Source of the DNA: Verrucomicrobiales bacterium
GTDB lineage: Bacteria > Verrucomicrobiota > Verrucomicrobiia > Limisphaerales > UBA9464
DNA length: 64,000 bases
Assembly (NCBI GenBank): GCA_027488845.1
Contig: JAIYBC010000025.1
Location: forward strand, 124,001-188,000
Direction: 5' to 3'
Position numbers and translations under genes: made by a program. The notes beneath the pieces were generated by a model that was given only the letters and a program-made list of their open reading frames with translations, did no database searches and had not been told where the DNA came from. Positions within the stretch are counted from its first letter, which is position 1. Every line of letters starts with the position of its first letter. Positions 1 through 8,489 of the stretch are shown here, one piece after another.

Positions 1-496
1 ATTGGTAGCGGACGGCGGGCCACTGCTTCTTGGGGATGACCGGCCATGGGAGCCAGCCCATGTCCAACGCGAAGTTGTGGAGTCGGCGCAAGTAGACGTT
101 GGTGGACACCGTGCCGACTGCGAGGACGCGCAGGAAATGCTCGGCCTTGGTTTCCACGACGGGCAACTGGCGCAGCGGCGCGAAGGCGCGGTCCTTGATG
201 GCCGTGTCCCAACGGTGCCGGGTGTCGCCCTTCTTGGTCCGCACCAGTTCCGCCATGACGAACTGCCAATCGCGGGTGGCGGCGGCGGAATCCCCGGCCT
301 TCCAGTAGACGCGTGCCAGCTGGAGGCTGAAGGCGGGGGCGGTGTCGGTCTCGTTGCGCGCGGCGACGAGGCGGTAGGCCTCAGCCTTGTCGCGGGTGTG
401 GAGGGACTCCTGTTTCTTGGTTTCGAGATCCTCGACGTAGTAGGTGCCCCAGCCACGGCGAAAGACCCGGTATCGCTGTTTCATCTCGATTCGCAT
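1..496 (-). CDS. Tyrosine-type recombinase/integrase, N-terminal part (runs off the left edge)
   Basis: The reverse strand is open from an ATG at 496 to the first base of the window (165 codons, no stop). The product starts MRIEMKQRYRVFRRG, followed by a short beta-rich arm with a YYVEDLETKKQESLHTRDK-like stretch. From about residue 85 comes a helical SAM-like core-binding domain (TRDWQFVMAEL ... TKAEHFLRVLAVGTVSTNVYLRRLHNFAL). This arm plus core-binding layout is that of the site-specific integrases common in verrucomicrobial genomes. The catalytic domain (R..HxxR..Y) would lie outside the window, so activity cannot be judged. It faces away from the adjacent tRNA-Cys, the usual arrangement for an integrase inserted at a tRNA 3' end. 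Family assignment is good; the start codon is less certain. Confidence 0.83.
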   Translation of the reverse strand, partial: MRIEMKQRYRVFRRGWGTYYVEDLETKKQESLHTRDKAEAYRLVAARNETDTAPAFSLQLARVYWKAGDSAAATRDWQFVMAELVRTKKGDTRHRWDTAIKDRAFAPLRQLPVVETKAEHFLRVLAVGTVSTNVYLRRLHNFALDMGWLPWPVIPKKQWPAVRYQ

Positions 497-690
497 GGAT
501 TCGAGTATGGCCTGCGGTCCGAAACCCTGTGAACCCGTAGTGGGAGCGCGGTGAACGGGTAGTCGGGGTGTAGTGCCCGGGTAGCCGATTCACTGAAGAA
601 TCCACTGAAGGTTCGGCCTCCCGTTTGGCGTAACTCTCTTAATCACAGCAACTAAGAGTTGGAGGCGAGGGTCGGAATCGAACCGACGAA
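497..690. other. Probable island boundary / attachment site at the tRNA-Cys 3' end
   Basis: The integrase start (496) faces left and the tRNA 3' end (660) faces the integrase, so the junction of a tRNA-inserted element should lie within roughly 640-690. The attachment core is normally a copy of the tRNA 3' end. The second copy would be to the left of this window, so no direct repeat can be shown here. The 163 bases between integrase and tRNA carry no other recognisable gene. Confidence 0.4.
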
Positions 691-734
691 TGCAGCTTTT
701 GCAGAGCCGTGCCTTACCACTTGGCTACCCCGCC
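660..734 (-). tRNA. tRNA-Cys (GCA)
   Basis: On the reverse strand the 75 bases fold as a full cloverleaf. The acceptor stem is GGCGGGG with CCTCGCC, and the T arm carries GGTTCGATTCC. The anticodon stem CGGCT/AGCTG closes the loop CTGCAAA, giving anticodon GCA. The discriminator base is U, as expected for tRNA-Cys, and the 3' CCA is encoded (660-662). It lies 163 bases from the start of a divergent-facing integrase and is the probable insertion target. Confidence 0.95.
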
Positions 735-896
735 GCTCCAGAGCGATCCAATTAACGAGAGGATGGCCCGACCTGCAAGCAGGGTTTTTCTCGGCTGGCC
801 GACGCGCGTGGCCGGTGGGCCGTCGAGGGACGCAGTCGGAACATCGGCCGGCGTCATGGCCGGCCTCGCTTCGATCGGTCACCCGAGACGACCGGC

Positions 897-961
897 GACG
901 GACCATGGACCCACGGACAAAAGGCACGCCGCCCTGTGTCCTCCGCGCCTCCGTGGCCAAA
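897..961. repeat. Dispersed heptamer-type repeat, partial copy
   Basis: Contains GACGGACCATGGACCCACGGAC followed about 15 bases later by CTGTGTCCTCCGCGCCTCCGTGGCC. These are opposite-facing arms of the CACGGAC / CGCGGAG unit type seen elsewhere in the window (1739-1985, 32867-32921, 47490-47660). It lies between tRNA-Cys and a secreted-protein gene. Confidence 0.5.
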
Positions 962-969
962 AGCAGGCC

Positions 970-1653
970 CTACTGGACGACACGGAACAGCTTCGAGGCG
1001 GAGTCGACGGGCAACGTTGCCGTGAATCCGTTGAAGATCCGGGTCACTGCAGTCCAAGTACCGGCACCCAAGGCGGGGCGTGACTGGATTGCCAGGCCGC
1101 TTGGGAACGAAACCGCATCGCAGTTCAGGAACAGCCGGAACTGCCCGGTACCCGGATCGACTTCCGCCCGAAGCCGGATCGTCGTGTCCCCGGCGGAAAT
1201 GGGTTGGCCGGGATCCGGATTGTAGAAGACGCGGCTGGGCCAGCCGCCGGAGGCGAAGGAGGGCCGGCCCTGGAAGAGCGGGTTGGTGAGCTCCGTCCAG
1301 CCGTAGTGGACGCCCCGGCGTCCTTGGAAACGCAGACCGATTAGGCCGGTCGCGCTGATGCTGTCGCCCCAACCCGTGTCGGGTCCAACGACGGCTCCCA
1401 CGGACAAGGCGCTGGTGATGGCGTTCGTGGGATACCGCGTGGTGATCGCCTGGAAGGACGCGAAGAGCCCGCCTCCGAACGGGGGCGGTGCTCCGAAGGT
1501 GACCCCCTGGAACTCCGCCGTGGCATCGGCGTCCAGGTCCAGGCTCGGACCGGAGGCGAGGGCATGGACTCCGGGGAACAGGCCCGCCATGAGCAGGACT
1601 CCCAGGATGACGACGCGAGGATGCCGGCTGGTACGCACCGCGGGGATCTTCAT
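970..1653 (-). CDS. Secreted protein with verrucomicrobial Ig-like C-terminal tail
   Basis: 227 residues. The first ~33 residues form a signal peptide (basic n-region to R16, then VVILGVLLMAGLFPGVHALA). The mature part is glycine- and aromatic-rich with no catalytic motif that I can recognise. It has a middle stretch reading GLRFQGRRGVHYGWTELTN, a pattern common in verrucomicrobial secreted proteins of unknown role. The last ~50 residues (SRPALGAGTWTAVTRIF ... SASKLFRVVQ) match the short beta-sandwich tail found at the end of several other secreted proteins in this window. It is monocistronic, with the tRNA upstream on the same strand and a repeat element beyond its start. Function unknown. 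Confidence 0.75.
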   Translation of the reverse strand: MKIPAVRTSRHPRVVILGVLLMAGLFPGVHALASGPSLDLDADATAEFQGVTFGAPPPFGGGLFASFQAITTRYPTNAITSALSVGAVVGPDTGWGDSISATGLIGLRFQGRRGVHYGWTELTNPLFQGRPSFASGGWPSRVFYNPDPGQPISAGDTTIRLRAEVDPGTGQFRLFLNCDAVSFPSGLAIQSRPALGAGTWTAVTRIFNGFTATLPVDSASKLFRVVQ

Positions 1654-1738
1654 GGGATTGGACGCTGTTGAACCGGCCTCGGGAAGTCAACGGGTCCCAC
1701 TGGCGACGGACCGACACGGCCCTGTGCCAAAGGTGCAG

Positions 1739-1985
1739 ACGGGATCGGCACGCGGAGACGCGGAGAACGCGGAGGAATGGGAACACGATCCGAGGAAGAC
1801 TTTGGAGATCGTCGGTCTTCTCTCCGTGGCCTCCGCGCCTCCGCGTGCACTTCCCCTTGAACGGCGGCAGGACGACCAACTCAGGTCGGTTCTCTTCAGC
1901 AGAACACCCAGATGGGTCAGTGTCGGTTCTCCGCGTGTCGGTGTGAGATCCGTCTTCGCTCCATCTGGATCGTTCCGACTCAGGG
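1739..1985. repeat. Dispersed inverted repeat with GGGATYGGCACGC core (reference copy)
   Basis: Fills most of the 387-base gap 1654-2040. The left arm at 1748-1775 is three CGCGGAG-type units; the right arm at 1822-1848 is its near-perfect reverse complement, with about 46 bases between them. The left arm is preceded by GGGATCGGCACGC (1741-1753), a core also present near 6990 (reverse complement) and 46452. The flank at 1950-1961 (GTCTTCGCTCC) recurs as GTCTTTGCTCC near 46601. No protein is encoded that I would defend. Confidence 0.7.
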
Positions 1986-2040
1986 ACACCCCCTTTCCGC
2001 TTTCGCCGTCGGGCGCCCGGCCGCATCGTCCCGCCCGTCC

Positions 2041-3120
2041 ATGGGCAACACGTTTGGTCACCTGTTCCGCATCACCACCTGGGGCGAATCCCACGGGGGC
2101 GGCGTCGGCGTCGTCATCGACGGCTGCCCGCCGCGCGTGCCGCTCACGGAGGCGGACATCCAGCCGGATCTCGACCGCCGTCGCCCCGGCCAGTCGTCGA
2201 TCACCACGCCGCGCAAGGAGACGGACACGGTGAAGATCCTGTCGGGCACGTTCGAGGGACTGACCACGGGCACGCCGATCTCGATGTGGGTGAAGAACGA
2301 GGACTTCCGCTCGGAGGCCTACAACGAGATGTCGGAGAAGTTCCGTCCGAGCCATGCCGACTACACCTACCACGCGAAGTACGGGCATCGGGCGTGGCCC
2401 GGGGGCGGACGCACGAGCGCGCGGGAGACCATCGGACGGGTCGCCGCCGGCGCGTTGGCGAAGAAGATCCTCAAGGCCCGCTGGGGCGTGGAGGTGCTCG
2501 CGTGCGTGACGCAGGTGCAGCACCTGAAGGCGACGGTCGACGCGGACGCCTTCACGTCGGAGCAGGTGGAGGCGAACATCCTCCGCTGTCCGGACGCGGC
2601 GGCCGCGCCGGCGATGATCGAGCTGATCGAGCAGCGGCGCAGCGAGGGCGACAGCGTCGGCGGCATCGTGTTGGGCGTCGCCCGCAACGTCCCGGTCGGC
2701 TGGGGCGACCCGGTGTTCGACCGGCTCGAGGCCGACCTGGCGAAGGCGATGTTGTCGCTGCCGGCGACGAAGGGTTTCGAGGTGGGCTCGGGCTTCGAGG
2801 GCGTGCTGCTCACGGGCCTGCAGCACAACGACCCGTTCCGCAACGTGGACGGCGAGGTCGTGACGACGTCGAACCGTTCCGGCGGGATCCAAGGGGGCAT
2901 CTCGAACGGCGCGCCGATCCATTTCCGCGTCGCGTTCAAGCCGGTGGCCACGGTCATGCACGAGCAGGACACCGTGGACGTGCAGTACCGGGACACGACG
3001 CTGCGCGGTCGCGGCCGTCACGATCCGTGCGTGCTGCCACGTGCGGTGCCGATGGTGGAGGCGATGACCGCGCTGGTCTTGCTCGACCATGCGCTGCGTC
3101 ATGAGGCCCAGTGCCGCTGA
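2041..3120 (+). CDS. aroC: Chorismate synthase
   Basis: 359 residues, the usual length. It catalyses the last step of the shikimate pathway, converting EPSP to chorismate with reduced FMN. The start is fixed by the family N-terminus [19 protein letters not shown] at 2041; the 43 codons upstream in frame do not resemble the family. All signature blocks are present: [14 protein letters not shown], the [10 protein letters not shown] block, [33 protein letters not shown], and the C-terminal [19 protein letters not shown]. Single gene; the repeat element upstream separates it from neighbours. Confidence 0.97.
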   Translation: MGNTFGHLFRITTWGESHGGGVGVVIDGCPPRVPLTEADIQPDLDRRRPGQSSITTPRKETDTVKILSGTFEGLTTGTPISMWVKNEDFRSEAYNEMSEKFRPSHADYTYHAKYGHRAWPGGGRTSARETIGRVAAGALAKKILKARWGVEVLACVTQVQHLKATVDADAFTSEQVEANILRCPDAAAAPAMIELIEQRRSEGDSVGGIVLGVARNVPVGWGDPVFDRLEADLAKAMLSLPATKGFEVGSGFEGVLLTGLQHNDPFRNVDGEVVTTSNRSGGIQGGISNGAPIHFRVAFKPVATVMHEQDTVDVQYRDTTLRGRGRHDPCVLPRAVPMVEAMTALVLLDHALRHEAQCR

Positions 3121-3149
3121 TCCCGGCCCGTCCGCAGAGGAGCGGAAGG

Positions 3150-3257
3150 GGCTTCATCCGCAGGAGGAGCATCCGCAGATGACGCCGATGGCCGCGGATC
3201 CGGAAGGGCTCGGTTTCCGGACATCTGCGGGAATCTGGGACATCTGTGGATGAACCC
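3150..3257. repeat. Imperfect inverted repeat (ATCCGCAGATG / CATCTGCGG)
   Basis: The 208-base gap between aroC and the hydrolase gene contains GGCTTCATCCGCAG plus ATCCGCAGATG (about 3150-3181), matched in reverse by CATCTGCGG plus CATCTGTGGATGAACC (about 3222-3257). The arms are roughly 32-36 bases with a ~40-base loop. It could act as a transcript-end hairpin or be another small mobile or REP-like unit; there is no T-run to call a terminator. Confidence 0.55.
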
Positions 3258-3328
3258 TCGGTGGATCCCGTGCGGAGGATCTGCGGGCACTTGCGTCGGG
3301 GACGGGTCGCGGTTAATCGGTTCGCGAC

Positions 3329-4102
3329 ATGAAACGATTCTGGATCCTCCTCAGCCTGCTGCTGCCCACGGCCCTTTCCGGGGCGATCCGGACCCAGACG
3401 GTCGAGTATCGGGACGGCGACACGGTCCTCGAGGGATTCGCGGCCTGGGACGACGCCGTCACCGGCAAGCGTCCGGGGATCCTGGTGGTGCACCAGTGGA
3501 TGGGCCTCACGGACTACGAGCGCAAGCGCTGCGAGATGCTGGCGGGCCTGGGCTACGTGGCGTTCGCCGCGGACATCTACGGCAAGGGCGTGCGTCCGGC
3601 CAACCCCGGTGAGGCGGGCGGCGTGGCGGGCAGGTACAAGAACGACCGCCCGGTGCTGCGGGGTCGGGTGAACGCGGGCCTGGAGAAGCTGAAGGCGCTG
3701 GAGACCTGCGACGCCTCGAAGACCGCGGCCATCGGCTACTGTTTCGGAGGCACGACTGTCTTGGAGCTGGCGCGGAGCGGGGCCGAGGTGGCAGGTGTGG
3801 TGAGCTTCCACGGCGGACTCGGTTCCCCGACCCCGGCGGACGCCTCGAGGATCCGCGGCAAGGTGCTGGCCCTGCATGGCGCCGACGATCCGTTCGTTCC
3901 GGCGGCGGAGGTGGCGGGCTTCGAGAAGGAGATGCGCGACGCCAAGTGCGACTGGCAGCTGGTGGCCTACGGCGGCGCGGTGCACAGCTTCACCCATTGG
4001 ACCGCCGGCACCGACAACTCGAAGGGCGCGGCCTACAACGAGAAGGCCGACAAGCGTTCCTGGTCGGCGATGAAGGGTTTCTTCGAGGAACTCTTCCGCT
4101 GA
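3329..4102 (+). CDS. Secreted dienelactone hydrolase family protein
   Basis: 257 residues with a signal peptide over residues 1-18 (MKRFWILLSLLLPTALSGA), so the enzyme is exported. The alpha/beta-hydrolase fold shows the dienelactone-hydrolase nucleophile motif G-Y-C138-F-G-G, the acid in GADD (Asp186/187) and the histidine His219 in GGAVHSF. Cys instead of Ser as nucleophile is typical of this family. Known members hydrolyse lactones or esters; the substrate here is unknown. The KNDRPVLRGRVNAGLEKLKAL block is characteristic of the secreted subgroup often annotated simply as DLH. Free-standing gene, 52 bases before dop. Confidence 0.88.
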   Translation: MKRFWILLSLLLPTALSGAIRTQTVEYRDGDTVLEGFAAWDDAVTGKRPGILVVHQWMGLTDYERKRCEMLAGLGYVAFAADIYGKGVRPANPGEAGGVAGRYKNDRPVLRGRVNAGLEKLKALETCDASKTAAIGYCFGGTTVLELARSGAEVAGVVSFHGGLGSPTPADASRIRGKVLALHGADDPFVPAAEVAGFEKEMRDAKCDWQLVAYGGAVHSFTHWTAGTDNSKGAAYNEKADKRSWSAMKGFFEELFR

Positions 4103-4154
4103 GGTCCCAAGGACCCGGTCGCGGCCACGCGTCCCCCGCCTGCTCCCTTCATCC

Positions 4155-5687
4155 ATGAGTACCGAGGTGCGCATCCTGGCCGGGTTGGAGACCGAGTTCG
4201 GCATCACGCGCGACACGGAGCCGGGCGAGGAGTTGGACGTGGTGGCGGAGTCGATCGCGGTGGTCCGCGCGGCGGCCTGCGGCGGTGCCCGGATGTGCTG
4301 GGACTACCGGTGCGAGGATCCGCACCAGGACACGCGGGGATTCCGGGTGGACGCGCTGCGCCAGGACACAGACGAGTCGGGGTACCTCGAGCAGGATGCA
4401 CAGCGGCCGCTGACGTTCGCGGAGATCAAGAGCGACCGGGCGTTGACCAATGGCGGGCGCTTCTACAACGACCATGCGCATCCGGAGTACTGCACACCGG
4501 AATGCGCCGGGCCGGAGGACCTGGTGGCGCACGACCGCGCCGGCGAGCGTTGGGTGATGGACGGCGCCCGGCGTCTTGCCAAGGAACGCGGTCGCGCGGT
4601 GCGGATCCACAAGAACAACACGGACTACCTCGGGCACAGCTATGGGTGCCACGAGAACTACCTCCTTCCGCGTTCGCTGGACTGGGACGACCTGTGCGCG
4701 GGCATCGAGGCATTCCTGGTCACGAGGTCCGTCTTCTGCGGCGCCGGGAAGTTCGGCGTCGAGGACGAGGACCGGTTCGTCGGACCGGGATTCCAGCTGA
4801 GCCAGCGCGCGGACTTCTTCCGGGTCCGCCAGAGCGTGGACACCATGCAGGAGCGTCCGCTGATCAACACGCGGGACGAACCGCATGCGGATCCGACGCG
4901 CTGGAGGCGGTTCCATGTGATCCTGGGGGACTCGAACCTCTCCGGCTTCGCGACGCGGTTGAAGGTGGCGTCCACCGCGTTGGTGCTCGAGGCGTTGGTC
5001 CGCGATCCGGGACTCGTGCGCGGGCTGCCGCGGCTGGCCGATCCGCTGGCCGCGTTCCGGTCCATCTCGCGCGATCCGACCTTCCGCTGGGAGGTGGCCC
5101 TGGAAGGCGGAGGCGCCTCGACGGCGTTGGAAGTCCAGCGTGCCTACCTCGCGGCGGTCGTCGCCCGGGTGGATCCGTCGCGATCGGCCTGGGCGGAGGT
5201 GCTGGGCGACTGGGAAGCCGTGCTCGCGGACCTGGCCGCGGATCCGGGCCTCTGTTCCGACCGCCTGGACTGGGTGGCGAAGCGCGCCTTGATCCGGGCC
5301 TTCCAGGAGGAGGAAGGGATCGACGACGACGATCCGTGGCTGCGCAGCCTGGACCTCGCCTACTCGCTGTTGGACCCGGCGGACGGGTTGCATGCGGGGC
5401 TGGAGGCGTCGGGCTCGATGCGCATGCCGGTGGAGGAACACGCCGTGGAGGAGGCGATGCGTGAGGCCCCGCAGGACACGCGCGCAGCGGTCCGGGGCGC
5501 GTGCCTGGAACGGTTCCCGGAGGCGGTCCTGGCCGCGCAATGGGACCACGTCGTGTTGCGCACGAGCCGTGGACCGTTCCGCGTGGACCTGACGGGCCTT
5601 TTCGATCCCGCGGCCGTCCGCGAGCGGCTCCGCTGGATCCAAGCCGCGGCGGATCCCGACGCCCTGGCGGCGTCTTGGAATCCGTGA
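4155..5687 (+). CDS. dop: Dop (Pup/UBact deamidase-depupylase family)
   Basis: 510 residues, the usual Dop length. The fold is the carboxylate-amine-ligase type shared by PafA and Dop. Near the N-terminus GLETEFGI gives the nucleotide/Mg-binding Glu12 and Glu14. The active-site block TNGGRFYNDHAHPEY carries Asp106, the position of the catalytic Asp of Dop. Further family blocks are KNNTDYLGHSYGCHENYL, FQLSQRADFF, NTRDEPHAD and GDSNLSGFATRLK. Dop rather than PafA is favoured by the insertion at about 66-92 (Dop-loop position), WDY...TRGF before it, and GSMRM...EHAV near the C-terminus. Dop deamidates or removes a small ubiquitin-like tag. No tag gene, pafA, proteasome subunit or ATPase is nearby. 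Confidence 0.88.
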   Translation: MSTEVRILAGLETEFGITRDTEPGEELDVVAESIAVVRAAACGGARMCWDYRCEDPHQDTRGFRVDALRQDTDESGYLEQDAQRPLTFAEIKSDRALTNGGRFYNDHAHPEYCTPECAGPEDLVAHDRAGERWVMDGARRLAKERGRAVRIHKNNTDYLGHSYGCHENYLLPRSLDWDDLCAGIEAFLVTRSVFCGAGKFGVEDEDRFVGPGFQLSQRADFFRVRQSVDTMQERPLINTRDEPHADPTRWRRFHVILGDSNLSGFATRLKVASTALVLEALVRDPGLVRGLPRLADPLAAFRSISRDPTFRWEVALEGGGASTALEVQRAYLAAVVARVDPSRSAWAEVLGDWEAVLADLAADPGLCSDRLDWVAKRALIRAFQEEEGIDDDDPWLRSLDLAYSLLDPADGLHAGLEASGSMRMPVEEHAVEEAMREAPQDTRAAVRGACLERFPEAVLAAQWDHVVLRTSRGPFRVDLTGLFDPAAVRERLRWIQAAADPDALAASWNP

Positions 5688-5703
5688 GGATCCGGGCCGC
5701 GTT

Positions 5704-5727
5704 TGGACACGGATTCCACGGATTCGT
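5704..5727. repeat. Short dispersed repeat fragment (GGACACGGATTCCACGGATT)
   Basis: The sequence GGACACGGATTCCACGGATT occurs here and almost unchanged at 32867 (GGACATGGATTCCACGGATT). It belongs to the CACGGAC/CACGGAT unit class of the other intergenic repeats. The rest of the 167-base gap between dop and the AraC gene shows nothing else. Confidence 0.45.
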
Positions 5728-5854
5728 CCGGGGATATGGGTCGGGTCGGGGTCGGGTGCGGCGCGGCACCCTCACCCGGAGACCCATGGATGCCGGGTTC
5801 CGGTCGAACCCGGCTTGCGATCCCCGTGCGGCGTCCGGCAGGCTGCCAACGTAG

Positions 5855-6829
5855 ATGAAACCCGGATCGGAGGCGCAGGCGACGCTCACGAGGATCGCCG
5901 AAAGCGGCATCTTCGAGATGCACGACATCTCCGCGCACCTCGACGCCTCGGGGCTCTACCGGCTTCCGTTCCAGCGCGAGTTCCCGCTGTCGCTCCGGGC
6001 TTTCCGCTACCGGGCGGGGCTGTTCACCCAGGGCGCCACCTGGCACGAGCAGCTGGAGCTCTTCTGCGTGGTCGACGGCGCGGTCGACGTGCGCATGGGC
6101 AGCCAGACCGTGAAGCTGGGACCGGGCGACCTGCTGGTGGTGGACAACCAGAAGCTCCACCACGTGGTGGACCATCCCGGCCTGGACGCGCGGGTGATCG
6201 TGGTGAGCTTCCTGCCGGAACTCGTCTACAGCCTCGGATCGTCGTCGCACGACTACGCATTCCTGCTACCCTTCTACGCGCAGCTCGAGGAACGGCCCAA
6301 CGTGCTCCGGAGCACCGATCCCGCGGCGCAGGAGGCGGCGTCGGCCTTGGGACGGCTGGTCGCCGAGTTCTTCGCCCCGCCGGAGACGCCCTACCGCGAG
6401 GCGGCGTGCAAGGCCCGGCTGCTGGGGTTGCTCACGGTGTTGCTGCGACGGTTCCAGGACGCGGACGTGATGCGCTGGCAGTTCGAGCGGCGGCGGCAGA
6501 TGGCCCAGCGTTTCGTCCGGCTTCTGGAGCATCTGCGTCGGCCCGAGGCCGGGAAGCTGTCGCTGGGCGAGGCGGCGCGGATGTGCGGCATGAGCACGGC
6601 CAGCTTCACCCGCTCCTTCAAGCAGGTGGCCGGCATGCCCTATCTCGCCTACGTGACGCATCTACGGCTCGGCGAGGCGGCCCGGCTGCTGCGGATCGGC
6701 GACCGGTCGATCGCGGAGATCGCGGACGCCCTGGGGTTCGCGGACCAGAGCCACTTCGACCGGCGGTTCAAGCGGGCCTTCGGGACGACCCCGAGCCAGT
6801 TCCAGAGGCGGCATCGGCCCGAGGCCTGA
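5855..6829 (+). CDS. AraC-family transcriptional regulator (cupin + HTH)
   Basis: 324 residues. The N-terminal ~150 residues are a cupin-like sugar-sensing domain (GATWHEQLELFCVVDGAVDVRMG, GPGDLLVVDNQKLHHV). The C-terminal ~110 residues hold the two helix-turn-helix units of AraC proteins (LSLGEAARMCGMSTASFTRSFKQVAGMPYLAYVTHLRLGEAARLL, then SIAEIADALGFADQSHFDRRFKRAFGTTPSQF). It sits immediately upstream of, and in the same orientation as, the apiose operon that starts at 7080. A local activator of that operon responding to apiose is a reasonable inference but not shown. A 250-base gap with a repeat element separates the two. Confidence 0.93.
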   Translation: MKPGSEAQATLTRIAESGIFEMHDISAHLDASGLYRLPFQREFPLSLRAFRYRAGLFTQGATWHEQLELFCVVDGAVDVRMGSQTVKLGPGDLLVVDNQKLHHVVDHPGLDARVIVVSFLPELVYSLGSSSHDYAFLLPFYAQLEERPNVLRSTDPAAQEAASALGRLVAEFFAPPETPYREAACKARLLGLLTVLLRRFQDADVMRWQFERRRQMAQRFVRLLEHLRRPEAGKLSLGEAARMCGMSTASFTRSFKQVAGMPYLAYVTHLRLGEAARLLRIGDRSIAEIADALGFADQSHFDRRFKRAFGTTPSQFQRRHRPEA

Positions 6830-6861
6830 GCCTCCTACGATTCCGTGGAGCGGAGGAAGAG

Positions 6862-6990
6862 CCCCACGCAAACGCGCAAACGGGGTGCGGGGTCAAACGG
6901 ATGTACATCCTTCGGTGTTGGCTGCGGCACTCGAAACCAAAGGTCCGCCTTCCGTTCTTCAGTGGCTTTGCGGCTTTGCGTGCCGATCCC
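6862..6990. repeat. Dispersed inverted repeat with GGGATYGGCACGC core
   Basis: Left arm CCCCACGCAAACGCGCAAAC (6862-6881). Right arm GGCTTTGCGGCTTTGCGTGCC (6964-6984), followed by GATCCCTTCCCCATCG. The reverse complement of the right side, CGATGGGGAAGGGATCGGCACGC..., matches the copy at 46443 with only a few changes. It lies between the AraC gene and the first gene of the apiose operon, so the operon promoter must lie inside or beside it. Confidence 0.68.
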
Positions 6991-7079
6991 TTCCCCATCG
7001 TTCCGCGTGAGCAGAACGTTCCAGAGTTCTCCCCGCCCGTTCTAGCGGCGAAGGGTGTTCCCTGGGCACGATTCCAGGC

Positions 7080-8489
7080 ATGAAATCCCCGCTCCTGCTG
7101 GCGACGGCGCTCCTGTGCACCGGAACGGCGGTGTCCGGAGCCCTGCCGGCGCTCGAGGTCTCGGCGAACCGGCGGTTCCTGGTCACCGCGGACGGCAAGC
7201 CGTTCTTCTACCTGGGTGACACCACGTGGGAGCTGTTCCATCGGCTGGACCGGGCGCAGGCGGTGACGTTCCTCGACAACCGCGCGGCGAAGGGGTTCAA
7301 CGTGCTCCAGTCGGTCGCGATCGCCGAACTCGAGGGCCACACCGATCCGAATCCCTATGGACACCTGCCGTTCGTGGACCTCGACGTGACCCGTCCGGCG
7401 GTGAAGGACGGCCCGGAGAACGACTACTGGGACCACGTGGACTTCATCGTGGCGGAGGCCAACCGGCGCGGCCTCTACATCGGGTTCCTGCCGACCTGGG
7501 GGCGCTTCTGGCACGACACGAACGACGGCCGGCGGCCGCTCTTCGACGCCGCCAACGCGGCGGTCTACGGCGAATGGCTGGGACGGCGCTACAAGGATGC
7601 GGGACTGATCTGGATCCTGGGAGGCGACCGCGGCGTGGACACCGCGGAACAGAAGGAGGTCATCCGCGCCATGGCACGCGGTCTCCGCAAGGGCGACGGT
7701 GGCGCGCACCTGATGACGTTCCATCCGCCCGGAGGAAACGGTTCGTCCACCTGGTTCCACGACGACGACTGGCTCGACTTCAACATGCGCCAGAACGGGC
7801 ATGTCGCCGAGTTCACCGGCCGCTACGACAACACGCGCAAGGACTACGACCGCAGCCCCGTGAAGCCGGTGCTCGACGGCGAGCCGATCTACGAGGACCA
7901 CCCGGTGTCCTTCGACGCGAGGAAGCTCGGACATTCGATCGCGGCCGACGTCCGCCGCCCCCTGTACTGGAACCTCTTCAGCGGCGCCTTCGGGCACACC
8001 TACGGGCACCATTCGGTCTGGCAGATGTGGTCCCCGTCGAAGGGACCGATCAACAACCCGCTCATGCCATGGTCCGAGGCGATGGACCAGCCGGGCGCCT
8101 CCCAGATGCGGCACGGACGGGCGTTGATGGAGTCGCGGCCCTTCCTGAGCCGGATCCCGGACGACTCGGTGCTGGTGGAGGACCGCGTGCCGACGAGCGT
8201 GCCCGGCGCGGGACGCTACCGGTTCGCCGCCACGCGGGACACCGAGGGCACCTACGCGATGGTGTACGCGCCGGTCGGCCGCGGGTTCACGGTTCGCATG
8301 GAGGTGATCCGCGGTCCGCAGGTGAAGGCGTGGTGGTTCAATCCGCGCAACGGCGAGGCGACGCCGATCGGCACCTTCGCCAACGGAGGTCGGCGCGGGT
8401 TCACCCCGCCGGACAAGGGCGAGATGCTCGACTGGGTGCTGGTGTTGGACGACGCGGCGAAGGGCTATCCCGCCCCGGGAAGCCGATGA
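7080..8489 (+). CDS. Secreted GH140 apiosidase-like glycoside hydrolase (DUF4038)
   Basis: 469 residues. Signal peptide 1-20, then a TIM-barrel of the DUF4038/GH140 family ([30 protein letters not shown]). Asp183 in LGGDRG and Glu268 in LDGEPIYED sit where the catalytic pair of this family is expected. The last ~90 residues are the family's small beta-sandwich ('collagen-binding-like', [23 protein letters not shown] ... [10 protein letters not shown]). The characterised member releases D-apiose from the apiosyl side chains of rhamnogalacturonan II. It is the first gene of the operon that also encodes apiose oxidation, which supports the same activity here. Its TGA overlaps the next ATG by 4 bases. 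Confidence 0.88.
   Translation: MKSPLLLATALLCTGTAVSGALPALEVSANRRFLVTADGKPFFYLGDTTWELFHRLDRAQAVTFLDNRAAKGFNVLQSVAIAELEGHTDPNPYGHLPFVDLDVTRPAVKDGPENDYWDHVDFIVAEANRRGLYIGFLPTWGRFWHDTNDGRRPLFDAANAAVYGEWLGRRYKDAGLIWILGGDRGVDTAEQKEVIRAMARGLRKGDGGAHLMTFHPPGGNGSSTWFHDDDWLDFNMRQNGHVAEFTGRYDNTRKDYDRSPVKPVLDGEPIYEDHPVSFDARKLGHSIAADVRRPLYWNLFSGAFGHTYGHHSVWQMWSPSKGPINNPLMPWSEAMDQPGASQMRHGRALMESRPFLSRIPDDSVLVEDRVPTSVPGAGRYRFAATRDTEGTYAMVYAPVGRGFTVRMEVIRGPQVKAWWFNPRNGEATPIGTFANGGRRGFTPPDKGEMLDWVLVLDDAAKGYPAPGSR

Noticed and set aside
2-532. Forward open frame of 176 codons at the left edge
   Set aside because: It is antisense to the integrase frame, starts with TTG and its translation resembles no family; the reverse frame shows integrase domains.
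4103-5854. A Pup/UBact-like tag gene next to dop
   Set aside because: I looked for a 50-70 codon frame ending in Gly-Glu or Gly-Gln on both sides and found none.
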